In this document: one piece after another, positions 45,943-56,204 of the stretch
Layout of the letters: every line of letters starts with the position of its first letter
Position numbering within the stretch: the stretch's first letter is position 1
Assembly: GCF_001913155.1 (NCBI RefSeq)
Contig: NZ_CP018760.1
Span: 4,154,001-4,218,000, forward strand
Direction: 5' to 3'
Source of the DNA: Maribacter hydrothermalis
Lineage (GTDB): Bacteria; Bacteroidota; Bacteroidia; Flavobacteriales; Flavobacteriaceae
DNA length: 64,000 nucleotides
Notes under the pieces: generated by a model
Seen by the model: the letters and a program-made list of their open reading frames with translations, nothing else
Told to the model about the DNA's origin: nothing
Database searches by the model: none
Program-made: the position numbers and the translations under genes

Positions 45943-46809
45943 TTAAGTTTTCGGTATTTTTTTAGCTCTGACGCTTTCTATTACTACGGAACTTAATATT
46001 AAAATTCCACCTAAAATTGTTGTCCCTCTGGGGATTTCGGAAAGAAATATTGCTCCAATTATAATTCCGTAGACTGGTTGTACGCTACTAAGTATACTAA
46101 CCGTTGTTATATTAAAATGTTTAAATGTCATTAAAAATAACGTATGGCCAATTGCCGTAGTTAAAACTGCTAATGCTATTAAGGCCTTCCACTGTTCTAC
46201 TATTAAAATTGGCTCTATCGTAAATAAAAACGGAAACAACAAAACCCCAACTATAGCTGTTTGGTATGTCATTAAAATTGATCCGTTATATTTATTCACC
46301 TTCTTTTTTAGAATAATATTTCTTAACGCATAGGCAAAAGCCGAAAAAACACCTAAACTTATTGCAAGAGTGTAAGAGTTTTCAAAATCTAAAGAAGGGC
46401 TTAGAAAATAAATTCCGGTAAGCACTAAAAAAGCTAAAAGAAGATGAACTAGTTGAAACTTTGTTTTAAGTAAAATTGGTTCTAAAAAAGCCGTTATGAC
46501 AGGATATGTAAAAATAGATAACATACCTATTGCTACATTAGACAATTTCAAAGCATAGAAATAAGCAACCCAATGTATACCCATTAAAAGACCACTAATA
46601 AATATAACAGGAGCATCGCTTTTACTGATTTTAAAAGAAAATCCTTTCCATTTACAAAATAGAAAGAGGACAACAAATGCCAAAATAGCCCTTATGCCTA
46701 TTGTTACGGAAACAGGTAATTGCACATACCTGCCTAAAGCTCCAGATGTAGCTATAAAAAGCATAGCCACATTTATTTCTATTAAATGTTTTATATGATT
46801 GTTTTTCAT
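45943..46809 (-). CDS. EamA/DMT-family transporter
   Basis: 288 aa with ten predicted transmembrane helices in two EamA repeats (about 8-135 and 150-280; each with the glycine-rich pattern SVQPVYGIIIGAIFLSE). Inner-membrane exporter or permease of unknown metabolite. It starts 13 nt after the stop of the 514-aa gene on the same strand, so it may be cotranscribed. Its stop is 3 nt from the convergent DUF4252 gene. Confidence 0.88.
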   Translation of the reverse strand: MKNNHIKHLIEINVAMLFIATSGALGRYVQLPVSVTIGIRAILAFVVLFLFCKWKGFSFKISKSDAPVIFISGLLMGIHWVAYFYALKLSNVAIGMLSIFTYPVITAFLEPILLKTKFQLVHLLLAFLVLTGIYFLSPSLDFENSYTLAISLGVFSAFAYALRNIILKKKVNKYNGSILMTYQTAIVGVLLFPFLFTIEPILIVEQWKALIALAVLTTAIGHTLFLMTFKHFNITTVSILSSVQPVYGIIIGAIFLSEIPRGTTILGGILILSSVVIESVRAKKIPKT

Positions 46810-46822
46810 CTAAAAAGCTTGC

Positions 46823-48367
46823 TTAGCGCGATTTTGCTAGAGCTTTTTCTCGCATAATCTGAGAAACAGGCTTATTTTGCAAATGGCTCTCTAACCAAGA
46901 AAGTATATCTAAATATAGAAAGGCCCTTTTTTCGTATGGGTGATCTTCATATTTTTTAAGTTCGGTGTATAATTTTTGAAATTCTGCTTTTAATTCATTC
47001 GGATAAATACCGCCAAGACTCCTTAAAAATTTAATCATCTCTTTTTGAACAGCATGCATATCATCCATTTTTAAAAGAAACTTATAGGTGCTTTTTAATT
47101 GTATTTCTAAATGGTAATCCATACCAGCTTCATAATGCGCAACAAGACTTAAAACACGTGCAAAACACATAAGGTCTTCACGCATTTTTAAATTCTTATT
47201 ATCAATTATTTTCTTTAAATATTGAATACAAGTTTTGTTATCACCAATGCCAAAATACAAGCAAGCAATTTTGTAATAAAGTACCATAACATGGTGAACG
47301 TCTATTCTATCACGATGCTTATTAATACCATATTCTATTATTTTAACTAAATACAAGCCCTTTTCAAAAGTTCCTTCAAGGAAATGCAAATTCAATTTGT
47401 TCGCATTTATATACATAAAAACTAAAGAGTTGATATTATCGTTATCAGGAAAATCTTTCTCCTTAATCGTATTTTCTAATCGTTCTAAAACTTCTTTAAA
47501 CTGGGAGCTGTATTGCACATAAAACAATGATTCTAATAAATAGTGATTACCTTTTAAAAAGAACACTGGATTAAGATAAATCATATCCTTATGTTCGTAA
47601 AATAGATCGACCCATTTACTTGCATATTTATAACAAGAAAGAAAATCTTGGGTAAGAAAACTATACCACAAATATGCCTTATATAACCAAAGCTTTTCTC
47701 GAAACCCTAAATCTTCTATATTGTATATAGGCAAATGATTGTTGAAGTAGGTTTTTACTTTTTGGTAATCCTCATCACTACGTACATAACCCACTTTTAA
47801 CATCATACCATACAGTTGAAGCGAAAGATTGGATAATTTACTAGTCATTACATTATGCCCAGATAACTCTTTGGCTTGCACTGCCAACTCATTAGCTCTA
47901 TCTGGTATACTACGAGTAATATATTGTGTTTCTATAATTTTCTCTAATTCAACTATTTCGTAGGCAATATTCTTTTCTTCATTTTCAATGGCTATAGTCT
48001 TTACCTTATCGAGAATTTTTAAACTTTGCTTATATAAACCTTTTTGATAAAGAATTGTTGCAAAATCTAATTGCTCTCTAATTTGAACACGAATATTTTG
48101 ATTAACGGGGTTTAACCGTAAACTCACTAAAATCTGCTTATAGAGGTGCGCCTTCAAATTAGATAATTGCGCTTTTTTAACAATACCACTTTCTAATATT
48201 ATTTTCTCTTCATAATGCTTAATTTTATCCAATAAATTAAAAAGCGCCAAAAATTTAGCGTCTGTATTAACTCCTAGTCTACCAACATAGAGTTTAAATT
48301 GACGCTTTTCAGATTTCGAGAGAGATTTAACCAATACAAATAAAGCATCTTTATGCACATTTGTCAT
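46823..48367 (-). CDS. Helical repeat protein of unknown function (TPR-like)
   Basis: 514 aa, soluble, almost wholly alpha-helical. Short repeats resemble TPR pairs (AFLYLDILSWLES, KIACLYFGIGDNKTCIQYLKKII), and the N-terminus KSLSKSEKRQFKLYVGRLG looks like a basic nucleic-acid or ribosome-interacting segment. No catalytic motif. It is divergent from leuA and upstream of the EamA gene. I do not recognise a named family. Confidence 0.7.
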   Translation of the reverse strand: MTNVHKDALFVLVKSLSKSEKRQFKLYVGRLGVNTDAKFLALFNLLDKIKHYEEKIILESGIVKKAQLSNLKAHLYKQILVSLRLNPVNQNIRVQIREQLDFATILYQKGLYKQSLKILDKVKTIAIENEEKNIAYEIVELEKIIETQYITRSIPDRANELAVQAKELSGHNVMTSKLSNLSLQLYGMMLKVGYVRSDEDYQKVKTYFNNHLPIYNIEDLGFREKLWLYKAYLWYSFLTQDFLSCYKYASKWVDLFYEHKDMIYLNPVFFLKGNHYLLESLFYVQYSSQFKEVLERLENTIKEKDFPDNDNINSLVFMYINANKLNLHFLEGTFEKGLYLVKIIEYGINKHRDRIDVHHVMVLYYKIACLYFGIGDNKTCIQYLKKIIDNKNLKMREDLMCFARVLSLVAHYEAGMDYHLEIQLKSTYKFLLKMDDMHAVQKEMIKFLRSLGGIYPNELKAEFQKLYTELKKYEDHPYEKRAFLYLDILSWLESHLQNKPVSQIMREKALAKSR

Positions 48368-48512
48368 CGTAATAAAAAGTATTTAATTAATTATAAACCA
48401 ATATTTTAGATAAACAAAAAAGTGAATTAACGTTGTAAAAGACCTAACGAAATTCAGGTATTTTGTGAATTAAGTAATATATTCGTTCGACTAGTAAAAC
48501 TACGTAAATATA

Positions 48513-49685
48513 ATGAGTAAAGATATAGTACAAATATTTGATACGACCTTAAGAGATGGAGAGCAAGTTCCTGGCTGTAAATTAGACATGGAACAAAAAT
48601 TAGTTATTGCTGAACGACTAGATTTACTTGGTGTAAACATCATTGAAGCTGGTTTTCCTGTTTCTAGTCCGGGTGACTTCAAATCTGTTGAAGCGATAGC
48701 CAAACTTGTTAAAAATGCTACGGTTTGCGGTTTAACACGTGCTGTAAAAAAAGATATTGAAGTTGCTGCAGAAGCTTTAAAATATGCCAAAATACCTAGA
48801 ATACATACAGGTATTGGTACTTCTGACTCCCATATAAAATATAAATTCAATTCTAATAGAGACACTATCATTGAACGGGCAGTTGCTGCTGTTAGCTATG
48901 CAAAAACTTTTGTGGAAGATGTAGAATTTTATGCCGAAGATGCTGGCCGTACCGATAATGAGTTTTTAGCACGTGTATGTGAAGCTGTAATTAAAGCAGG
49001 TGCTACAGTTTTGAATATTCCGGACACTACCGGGTATTGCCTTCCAGAAGAATATGGCGCCAAAATGAAGTATTTGCGAGAAAATGTAAAAGGTATTGAA
49101 AAAGCAGTATTATCTTGCCATTGTCATAATGATTTAGGTTTGGCCACAGCTAATTCAATTGCAGGGGTTGTCAACGGAGCTAGACAAATAGAATGTACTA
49201 TAAATGGCATTGGCGAACGTGCCGGTAACACCTCTTTAGAAGAAGTAGTAATGATTTTACGCCAACATCCCAATCTTAATTTAGATACCACTATAAATAG
49301 CAAATTACTATACGACACAAGCTTAATGGTGTCCAGTAAAATGGGTATGATGGTACAGCCGAATAAAGCTATTGTCGGTGCTAATGCGTTTGCACATAGT
49401 TCGGGTATTCACCAAGATGGTGTAATTAAAAATAGAGAAACATACGAAATTATAGACCCAGCCGATGTTGGTGTTACTGAATCTTCAATAGTATTGACCG
49501 CCCGTAGTGGAAGAGCAGCGTTAGCTTACCGAGCAAAGATTGTTGGTTATGAACTAACAAAAACACAATTAGACCTGGTTTACGAAGAATTTTTAAAATT
49601 TGCAGATACTAGAAAGGAAGTAAAAGATGAAGAAATTCATGAAATTATAGAAGCTTCTAATATTGAAATAAAAAGTATTATTTAA
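48513..49685 (+). CDS. leuA: 2-Isopropylmalate synthase, short form
   Basis: 390 aa. HMGL-like TIM barrel with [12 protein letters not shown] (residues 9-20), metal ligands H203 and H205 in CHCHNDLG and [10 protein letters not shown]. The C-terminal LeuA dimer domain that carries leucine feedback in the 510-aa enzymes is missing; only a linker-like stretch remains at about 310-390. Condenses acetyl-CoA and 2-oxoisovalerate to start leucine synthesis. leuB follows 2 nt later. leuC and leuD are not present on either side. Confidence 0.9.
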   Translation: MSKDIVQIFDTTLRDGEQVPGCKLDMEQKLVIAERLDLLGVNIIEAGFPVSSPGDFKSVEAIAKLVKNATVCGLTRAVKKDIEVAAEALKYAKIPRIHTGIGTSDSHIKYKFNSNRDTIIERAVAAVSYAKTFVEDVEFYAEDAGRTDNEFLARVCEAVIKAGATVLNIPDTTGYCLPEEYGAKMKYLRENVKGIEKAVLSCHCHNDLGLATANSIAGVVNGARQIECTINGIGERAGNTSLEEVVMILRQHPNLNLDTTINSKLLYDTSLMVSSKMGMMVQPNKAIVGANAFAHSSGIHQDGVIKNRETYEIIDPADVGVTESSIVLTARSGRAALAYRAKIVGYELTKTQLDLVYEEFLKFADTRKEVKDEEIHEIIEASNIEIKSII

Positions 49686-49687
49686 TT

Positions 49688-50806
49688 ATGCATTTAAATA
49701 TTGCTGTTTTAGGAGGTGACGGAATTGGCCCTGAGGTCGTAGCACAATCGATTAAGTGCCTGCGCTCTGTAGAAGAAACCTTTGGCCATAGCTTTACTTT
49801 TAAAAAAGCCTTAATAGGAGCTTCCGCCATTAAAAAAACGGGAAATCCATTACCTAAAGAAACACTGGAACTTTGCAAAAATTCTGATGCTACGCTATTT
49901 GGTGCTTTAGGTTCACCTGAGTTTGACGACAACCCAAAAGCCAAGGTTTGGCCGGAGCAGGGTTTATTAAAACTACGAAAAGAGCTTGACCTTTTTGCCA
50001 ATATAAGACCGGTAAAAGTTTTTCCTTCTTTAGTTAAACAATCGCCATTACCTAAAATAAGTGTACAAAATACCGATTTAGTTATTTTTAGAGAATTATC
50101 TGGGGGCATCTATTATGGCGATAAGTCGCTTAGTAAAGACCAAAACTCAGCCACGGATACATGCACCTATACAGAAGCTGAAATTAGTAGAATTACTCAC
50201 TTGGCCTTTAAATCTGCCCGTTCTCGTAAAAAGAAAGTTACCCTGGTCGATAAAGCAAATGTTCTTGAAACTTCGCGTTTATGGAGACGAGTAGTTCGGT
50301 CTATTTCTGAAAGTTACCCAGATGTAGTTTTAGAATGCTTGTTTATTGATAATGCTGCTGTGCAGATGATTTTGAATCCTTCTGATTTTGATGTTATTTT
50401 AACCGATAATATGTTCGGCGACATTCTATCTGACCAAGGTAGTGTCATTGCTGGTTCCATTGGTCTATTACCCTCTGCCTCTGTAGGATTGGAACATGCC
50501 ATGTTCGAACCAATTCATGGTTCGTTCCCCGACGCAAAAGGAAAAAACATAGCAAATCCAGTAGCATCGATACTTAGTATGGCTATGTTATTACAACATT
50601 TTAAAATGAACGAAGAATCTGATGCTGTTGTAGCTGCAGTTTTAAAATCGTTTTCTAAAAAAATAGTAACTCCAGATATTTTAGGCAGTTCTAAATATGG
50701 TACAAATTATGTCGGTGATTTTATTGCCGATAACATTATGGAATTAGACGGTAGTTTTAATATGAACGATGAAAATATTGGCCTTGGAAAATCTACTATT
50801 ATCTAG
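49688..50806 (+). CDS. leuB: 3-Isopropylmalate dehydrogenase
   Basis: 372 aa. It oxidises and decarboxylates 3-isopropylmalate with NAD+. Isocitrate/isopropylmalate dehydrogenase motifs: GGDGIGPEVV near the start, RELSGGIYYG around 139, DKANVLETSRLW around 196, NMFGDILSD and EPIHGSFPD. It is the second gene of the operon, 2 nt after leuA. Confidence 0.97.
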   Translation: MHLNIAVLGGDGIGPEVVAQSIKCLRSVEETFGHSFTFKKALIGASAIKKTGNPLPKETLELCKNSDATLFGALGSPEFDDNPKAKVWPEQGLLKLRKELDLFANIRPVKVFPSLVKQSPLPKISVQNTDLVIFRELSGGIYYGDKSLSKDQNSATDTCTYTEAEISRITHLAFKSARSRKKKVTLVDKANVLETSRLWRRVVRSISESYPDVVLECLFIDNAAVQMILNPSDFDVILTDNMFGDILSDQGSVIAGSIGLLPSASVGLEHAMFEPIHGSFPDAKGKNIANPVASILSMAMLLQHFKMNEESDAVVAAVLKSFSKKIVTPDILGSSKYGTNYVGDFIADNIMELDGSFNMNDENIGLGKSTII

Positions 50807-50809
50807 TAA

Positions 50810-52039
50810 CTATTCATTTATTAGCTGAGTTACAAACTCATTAAATTCTTTCTTGAATTCAACATACTTATGACCAGTTGCTGGGCCATTAAACCCAGTA
50901 TGAATTTTACGTACATTACCTTTTTTATCAATATAAATAGTGGTAGGATAAGAAAGAACATGATTAATCATTGGTAACTTTTGCTGAGCTTCTTCCTTAT
51001 CAACAGATCCAAATTGCGCTAACAAAATAGGATATTGAACTCCAATCTTGTCTTTTAAACGGTTTACAGCATTAAATGCCTTTTCTTGAGTTTTTGCAGA
51101 TTCAAATGCTAATCCAATTACTTTAATAGTGTTATTTCCTTGTAAATAATCAACTAAAAATTTTGTTTCATCTAAACAATTGGGACACCATGTACCCATT
51201 AATTGAACAATTACCACTTGATCTTGATACGTTTCGTCACTTAATGAAATGACATTTCCGTTTGTATCTGGAAATGAAAAAGCTAATTTATCATACCCTT
51301 CATTAATATAGGTCAAAGAATTAGGATCGGGCAATTCATAACTATCATTACGTTTGGCAACAAATGGCTCCTTAGAATGATTTCCAGAATAAAAAATACC
51401 ATTTAAGGTAGAATCAGTAACCTTTGCTGTAAATAAAAAAGCATGAGCCCCATCAAATGCCGATAATTTTAATGAGTCGCCATCAACTATTCCATCTAAA
51501 TATCTATAATCACCTGTGGTAGTCCTAAAAGTACCCGTTACTACATTTCCTTCTTGCAAAAAAATACCTTTACCCGCATACTCATCACCAGTATTAGGAT
51601 TAAAATTAGTTTCCCAAATTCCAGACACATCTTGGTCGGCGTACAAATTCACTACATCAAAACGGTCTTCTTTACCATAATTGGCTTCAAAAGGAACAAT
51701 TCTATCTAAACTCTCTTTTATAAATTGTCCAGTAATTTTATTCTCAGAAAATTTACCCGCTAAATATCCTTCAAAAACAGGTGTTTTTATAGTTATAGAA
51801 TCGCCTGTAATTTCAATCTCGTCAATATTTATAACCTCTTCGGCATTAAATATTTGCATTGAATAATTACCATTAACCGTTTGATTAACTTTTAAATTAA
51901 ATGGTAAAATCTGATTATCCATTACATCCAATTCAACCCTCCATAGACCTTCTGCTATATTTAGATTATTAACTTTTGGTTTACATGAAAACAAAAGTGT
52001 AAAAATGATAAGTATTATAATACTATATCTCATATTCAT
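50810..52039 (-). CDS. TlpA-like thiol-disulfide lipoprotein
   Basis: 409 aa from the ATG at 52039 (or 407 from 52033). The TTG at 52084 adds residues before the signal peptide and is unlikely. The lipobox LFSC anchors it. An N-terminal beta-rich region of unknown role precedes a thioredoxin-like domain with W-C-P-N-C near residues 283-286 (counted from 52033) and TlpA-type FPDTNGNVISLSD. Intact CxxC supports disulfide reductase activity in the envelope. Confidence 0.87.
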   Translation of the reverse strand: MNMRYSIIILIIFTLLFSCKPKVNNLNIAEGLWRVELDVMDNQILPFNLKVNQTVNGNYSMQIFNAEEVINIDEIEITGDSITIKTPVFEGYLAGKFSENKITGQFIKESLDRIVPFEANYGKEDRFDVVNLYADQDVSGIWETNFNPNTGDEYAGKGIFLQEGNVVTGTFRTTTGDYRYLDGIVDGDSLKLSAFDGAHAFLFTAKVTDSTLNGIFYSGNHSKEPFVAKRNDSYELPDPNSLTYINEGYDKLAFSFPDTNGNVISLSDETYQDQVVIVQLMGTWCPNCLDETKFLVDYLQGNNTIKVIGLAFESAKTQEKAFNAVNRLKDKIGVQYPILLAQFGSVDKEEAQQKLPMINHVLSYPTTIYIDKKGNVRKIHTGFNGPATGHKYVEFKKEFNEFVTQLINE

Positions 52040-52138
52040 TTTAATTTTAATTTCAATTTTCAAGTAACGATTTAAAAAGGACAATTAAAAATCTAAAGAA
52101 ACACTTAATAGCTTATAGAATGTATACAGCCATTGTTT

Positions 52139-52146
52139 TATCTTTG
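52139..52146 (+). promoter_or_regulatory. -7 promoter element for pheT
   Basis: TATCTTTG, 19 bp before the ATG; matches TAnnTTTG. Confidence 0.6.
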
Positions 52147-52165
52147 CAAACTATAAAAGTTTTCA

Positions 52166-54595
52166 ATGAAAATATCATACAACTGGTTAAAACAGTTCAT
52201 ACAAATAGATTGGGAATCGCAAAAAACAGGCGAACTTTTAACTGATTTAGGATTAGAAGTAGAAGGAATTGAGCAGTTCGAATCTGTAAAAGGTAGCTTA
52301 AAAGGTATTGTTGTAGGTCATGTTTTAACTTGTGTAAAACACTCCAATGCCGATAAACTAAACATAACAACAGTAGATATAGGCACTGGCTCACCACTTC
52401 AAATTGTTTGTGGCGCTAAAAATGTAGCTGTTGGCCAAAAAGTCCCTGTTGCAACAATAGGTACAACACTATATACTCCAGAAGGGGAAGCATGGACAAT
52501 TAAAAAAGGTAAAATTAGAGGTGAAGAAAGTCACGGTATGATTTGCGCCGAAGACGAATTAGGACTGGGTACCAGCCACGATGGTATAATGGTTTTAAAT
52601 CCCGATTTAATTGCGGGTACACCATGTTCGGAAATTTTTGATGTAGAATTAGATGAAGTTTTTGAAATAGGGCTTACTCCTAACCGAGCTGATGCCATGA
52701 GTCATTTTGGTGTTGCAAGAGATTTAAAAGCAGGGCTAAAACAAAAAAAAATATCGAAAGAATTAATAACGCCATCAACCAGCCATTTTAATATTAATGA
52801 TCGTTCTTTAAAAATAGATGTTGATGTTAAGAAAACTGCTTTAGCACCACGCTATTGTGGTGTAACCATTAGCAATCTCATTATACAACCCTCACCTACT
52901 TGGCTACAAAATAGATTGAGAGCTATTGGTCTTACACCTAAAAACAATGTTGTAGATGCTACTAATTATGTTTTGCATGAATTAGGTCAGCCATTACATG
53001 CCTTCGACGCTGCAAAAATAAAAGGAAATAAAATTATAGTTCAGACCCTCGCAAAAGGAACAAAATTTGTAACGTTAGACGGCATTGAAAGAGTATTACA
53101 TGAAGATGATTTAATGATATGTGATACCGAGAAACCACTTTGTATTGCTGGTGTTTTTGGAGGAATAGGCTCGGGAGTTACGCAAGAAACTACTTCAATA
53201 TTTTTAGAAAGTGCTTATTTTAACCCTGTTTCTATTAGGAAATCTGCTAAAAGACATGCTTTGAATACTGATGCTTCTTTTAGGTTTGAGCGTGGTATTG
53301 ATATAGAAAATGTGGAATATAGTCTTAAAAGGGCAGCTTTATTAATTAAAGAAATTGCTGGTGGTGACATTACCTCCGATGTAATAGATCTTTATCCGAA
53401 TAAAACGGCAAATTTTGAAGTGTTTTTGGCTTTTGAAAAAATAAATAAGCTTATAGGACAAGAAATTCCGCAGGATACCATAAAATCTATATTAGCTTCC
53501 CTTGACATAAAACTTAAAAATGTCACGGAAACAGGTATGGGGCTAGAAGTCCCTTCATACAGGGTCGATGTACAACGACAAGTTGATGTTATTGAAGAAA
53601 TACTTCGGGTTTACGGCTATAATAATATAACTTTTAACCAAAAGTTAAACGCTTCAATTGCTACTACAAAAGCAACTGAAGATCACAAAATTCAATCTAC
53701 CATAGGTAATGTGCTAGCCGCAAAAGGATATAATGAAATTTTAACAAATAGTCTTACTAATCCCAATTATAATAAACTATTGGGTGAAGAAGAAGCTAAC
53801 AATAAATCTATTGAAATAATAAATCCGCTAAGTGGCGAGTTATCTGTTTTACGTAAATCTTCGTTGTTTTCCGCACTAGAATGCACTAGTTATAATATCA
53901 ATAGAAAAAGAGCTAACCTGAAATTATTCGAGTTTGGTAAAACATATCATTCTGAAAATAATAAAAGAGTTGAATCTAAATATTTAAGCATATTACTTAC
54001 AGGAGATTCTATTCAAGAAAGCTGGACGAATAAGGCAGTACCTGCAAATTTCTTTGAGCTTAAAACCATTGTTGAAACAATTCTTAGGCGCCTAGGTATT
54101 GATAATTTAAAAAGTGAACCAACAACTTCAGCCCTGTTTGCTGAAGGATTGAACTTTACATTTAAGAAAAATACTTTAGTATCATTTGGATTAATAAAAA
54201 AGTCGATTCTTAAACATTTTGATATGAAACAAAATGTTTTATATGCCGATTTTCATTGGGATGCAATTTTGGATTTATTAATGACTACTCCTATAAAATT
54301 TAAAGAGATTCCTAAATACCCAGAAGTAAAGAGAGATTTTGCGCTTTTATTAGACCAAAAAACAACTTATAAGGAGCTTTATGATATAGCATATGGAGCA
54401 GAACGCAAATTCTTAATAGACTTTACATTGTTTGACGTTTATGAAGGCAAAAATTTACCTGAGGGCAAAAAATCGTATGCTGTTAGTTTTACGTTACAAG
54501 ATGATAAAAGTACATTGACAGAAAAACAAATTGAAAAAATAATGTCTAAACTACAAACTGCTTACGAAACTAACTTAGGTGCAAGCCTACGGTAA
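52166..54595 (+). CDS. pheT: Phenylalanyl-tRNA synthetase beta chain
   Basis: 809 aa, full family length. N-terminal fold with ISYNWLKQFI, EMAP/tRNA-binding domain (about 40-150, GHVLTCVKHSNADKLNITTVDIG), B3/B4 editing region with NFSS-type domain, B5 (about 400-480), catalytic-like domain with NPLSGELSVLRKSSLF, and FDX-ACB anticodon-binding domain at the C-terminus (about 715-809). Partner of the alpha chain (pheS), which is not next to it. Its stop abuts the fasciclin gene stop. Confidence 0.97.
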   Translation: MKISYNWLKQFIQIDWESQKTGELLTDLGLEVEGIEQFESVKGSLKGIVVGHVLTCVKHSNADKLNITTVDIGTGSPLQIVCGAKNVAVGQKVPVATIGTTLYTPEGEAWTIKKGKIRGEESHGMICAEDELGLGTSHDGIMVLNPDLIAGTPCSEIFDVELDEVFEIGLTPNRADAMSHFGVARDLKAGLKQKKISKELITPSTSHFNINDRSLKIDVDVKKTALAPRYCGVTISNLIIQPSPTWLQNRLRAIGLTPKNNVVDATNYVLHELGQPLHAFDAAKIKGNKIIVQTLAKGTKFVTLDGIERVLHEDDLMICDTEKPLCIAGVFGGIGSGVTQETTSIFLESAYFNPVSIRKSAKRHALNTDASFRFERGIDIENVEYSLKRAALLIKEIAGGDITSDVIDLYPNKTANFEVFLAFEKINKLIGQEIPQDTIKSILASLDIKLKNVTETGMGLEVPSYRVDVQRQVDVIEEILRVYGYNNITFNQKLNASIATTKATEDHKIQSTIGNVLAAKGYNEILTNSLTNPNYNKLLGEEEANNKSIEIINPLSGELSVLRKSSLFSALECTSYNINRKRANLKLFEFGKTYHSENNKRVESKYLSILLTGDSIQESWTNKAVPANFFELKTIVETILRRLGIDNLKSEPTTSALFAEGLNFTFKKNTLVSFGLIKKSILKHFDMKQNVLYADFHWDAILDLLMTTPIKFKEIPKYPEVKRDFALLLDQKTTYKELYDIAYGAERKFLIDFTLFDVYEGKNLPEGKKSYAVSFTLQDDKSTLTEKQIEKIMSKLQTAYETNLGASLR

Positions 54596-55168
54596 TTAAA
54601 GCATTCTTTTAGGTAAAAATACCGCGTCTATTTCGTGGATAATGCCGTTTGATTGATTAGAATCAGCAGTAACGATTATGGCCTTGTTTCCGGCTTTATC
54701 TGTCAAAACTATATCTATACCATTCATTGTGGCGGTAATTTTTTCACCTTGTATCGTAGTAAATTTGGCTGAACCCTTACCTCGACTCATAGCTCTTAAT
54801 ATTGTCGAAGCGGAAAGCTTGCCGGCTATTATATGATAAGAAAGTATAGCTTTAAGGACCTTCTTATTTTTTGGATCGTACAACTTAGTAATCGTTAAAG
54901 GTGAGAGTTTTTCGAATGCTTGATTTGATGGTGCAAAAACTGTGAACTTCCCTTTATAAGCTAAAACTTTATCTAAATTTGCTGCTATTAACGCACTATG
55001 CCATGTAGATTGATTTTCGAAAGTAGCTGTTCTTTCTATTATTGAAATTTCAGTAGCAGAGGCTTGAGCCAATACTTTTTGTAAACTAGTTTCAATTCTA
55101 TCCTGTGCTTTTGTTTGCAACCCAAAAAATAGGACACACAGGGACACGAGGGATGTCCATTTTTTCAT
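54596..55168 (-). CDS. Exported fasciclin-domain protein
   Basis: 190 aa. Signal peptide about 1-21 (LVSLCVLFFGLQTKAQ). One FAS1 domain with FTVFAPSNQAFEKL (H1 box) near residue 78 and LTDKAGNKAIIVTADSNQSNGIIHEIDAVFLP (H2 box) near the end. FAS1 proteins mediate adhesion or matrix contact; the role here is unknown. Transcribed convergently with pheT, stop codons abutting. Confidence 0.9.
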   Translation of the reverse strand: MKKWTSLVSLCVLFFGLQTKAQDRIETSLQKVLAQASATEISIIERTATFENQSTWHSALIAANLDKVLAYKGKFTVFAPSNQAFEKLSPLTITKLYDPKNKKVLKAILSYHIIAGKLSASTILRAMSRGKGSAKFTTIQGEKITATMNGIDIVLTDKAGNKAIIVTADSNQSNGIIHEIDAVFLPKRML

Positions 55169-55341
55169 ACAGTAAGTTCAAAAGGGTAAATAGTTTTAAA
55201 AATCGACAAACTGCACGATTTCTCCGTTAATATACAATTAGAAGTGATATTCTCCTAGCCTAATTAGCTCTAGACTTAATTTTAACATTTTGTTAACTTA
55301 GATTTGTGACTGCTTAAAATTCTACAAATTTTCTAATTAGC

Positions 55342-55349
55342 TAAATTTG
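55342..55349 (+). promoter_or_regulatory. -7 promoter element for 55373 gene
   Basis: TAAATTTG matches TAnnTTTG, 23 bp before the ATG. No clear -33 element. Confidence 0.5.
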
Positions 55350-55372
55350 AGTATGTTGCTAAAAAAAAACAC

Positions 55373-56095
55373 ATGTTACTTTCAAAAACCAATATTGCTG
55401 AAAAATTAACTCAAGCAAAAACTAAAAGCTATACTTCTGAAGCAGATAGACTAAAGGAAATATATTCTATTTTTTCAGAATTAGATACGCAATTCAACCG
55501 TATAGGAAATAATATTAACAATGGTAATGGAACACCAGGCAACAAGTTTAATTTAGAACTATTACAAACCCAAAACATATACCATACGAATGAAATAAAG
55601 CAAATATGCATTGATTATAGATTACGTTTTTTAGATACTAAATATTTTAAGGGTGAAATACCCTCAGAGGCACTTTCAATAATTAAATCTTTAGAAAAAA
55701 CCCATCAACTAGAGATTAAAGGATTTAAGATAATTGCACCTTCAAAATTATTTAAATTAGAAGACAAGGACGACCCTATACTATTTGCACCAATTGGCAA
55801 TGGATACTTTTACTTAATTCACAAATGGGGCAATGACCTTCATCCATTAAGAAAAATACTAATGTGGCCATTTAAAAGTATTGTAAACCTAACTGTATTA
55901 GTTTTATTACTAAGTTTTTTAATTACTTTAATGGTACCTGAAGGACTCTTTTCTAAAGCAAATTCAACAAAAGAGTTTCTGATTCTTAACTTTTTTATGT
56001 TTAAATGCGTAGCAGCCGTAGTTATATTTTATGGCTTTGCATTAGGTAAAAATTTCAATCCTGCAATTTGGAACAGTAAGTATTTTAATAGTTAG
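55373..56095 (+). CDS. Protein with C-terminal membrane anchor, function unknown
   Basis: 240 aa. A soluble N-terminal part (about 1-160) of charged helices is followed by two hydrophobic segments (about 165-188 and 205-228). The protein has no signal peptide, so it is anchored at its C-terminus in the inner membrane. No named family recognised. A hairpin-rich repeat follows its stop. Confidence 0.65.
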   Translation: MLLSKTNIAEKLTQAKTKSYTSEADRLKEIYSIFSELDTQFNRIGNNINNGNGTPGNKFNLELLQTQNIYHTNEIKQICIDYRLRFLDTKYFKGEIPSEALSIIKSLEKTHQLEIKGFKIIAPSKLFKLEDKDDPILFAPIGNGYFYLIHKWGNDLHPLRKILMWPFKSIVNLTVLVLLLSFLITLMVPEGLFSKANSTKEFLILNFFMFKCVAAVVIFYGFALGKNFNPAIWNSKYFNS

Positions 56096-56130
56096 AAGAA
56101 TTGATCTTTTATTGGCACCGCCAAAGGGTA

Positions 56131-56202
56131 TAATACCCCGAGGCTTGCCTCGAAATTAAAAGTTCGTTTCGAGCGAATGCCTCGTGGGCTTGCCCCGAGG
56201 TA
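56131..56202. repeat. GC-rich hairpin-dense intergenic element (REP-like)
   Basis: Contains the tight hairpin CGAGGC-TT-GCCTCG (56139-56152), the hairpin CTCGAAA / TTTCGAG (56149-56155 with 56167-56173) and a third hairpin CCTCG-t-GGGC-TT-GCCC-CGAGG (56180-56200). Two copies of the GGCTTGCC core lie in the same strand. It is far richer in G+C than the flanks and sits between convergent genes, where it could stop transcription. Resembles repetitive extragenic palindromes, but genome copy number is not visible here. Confidence 0.6.
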
Positions 56203-56204
56203 GT

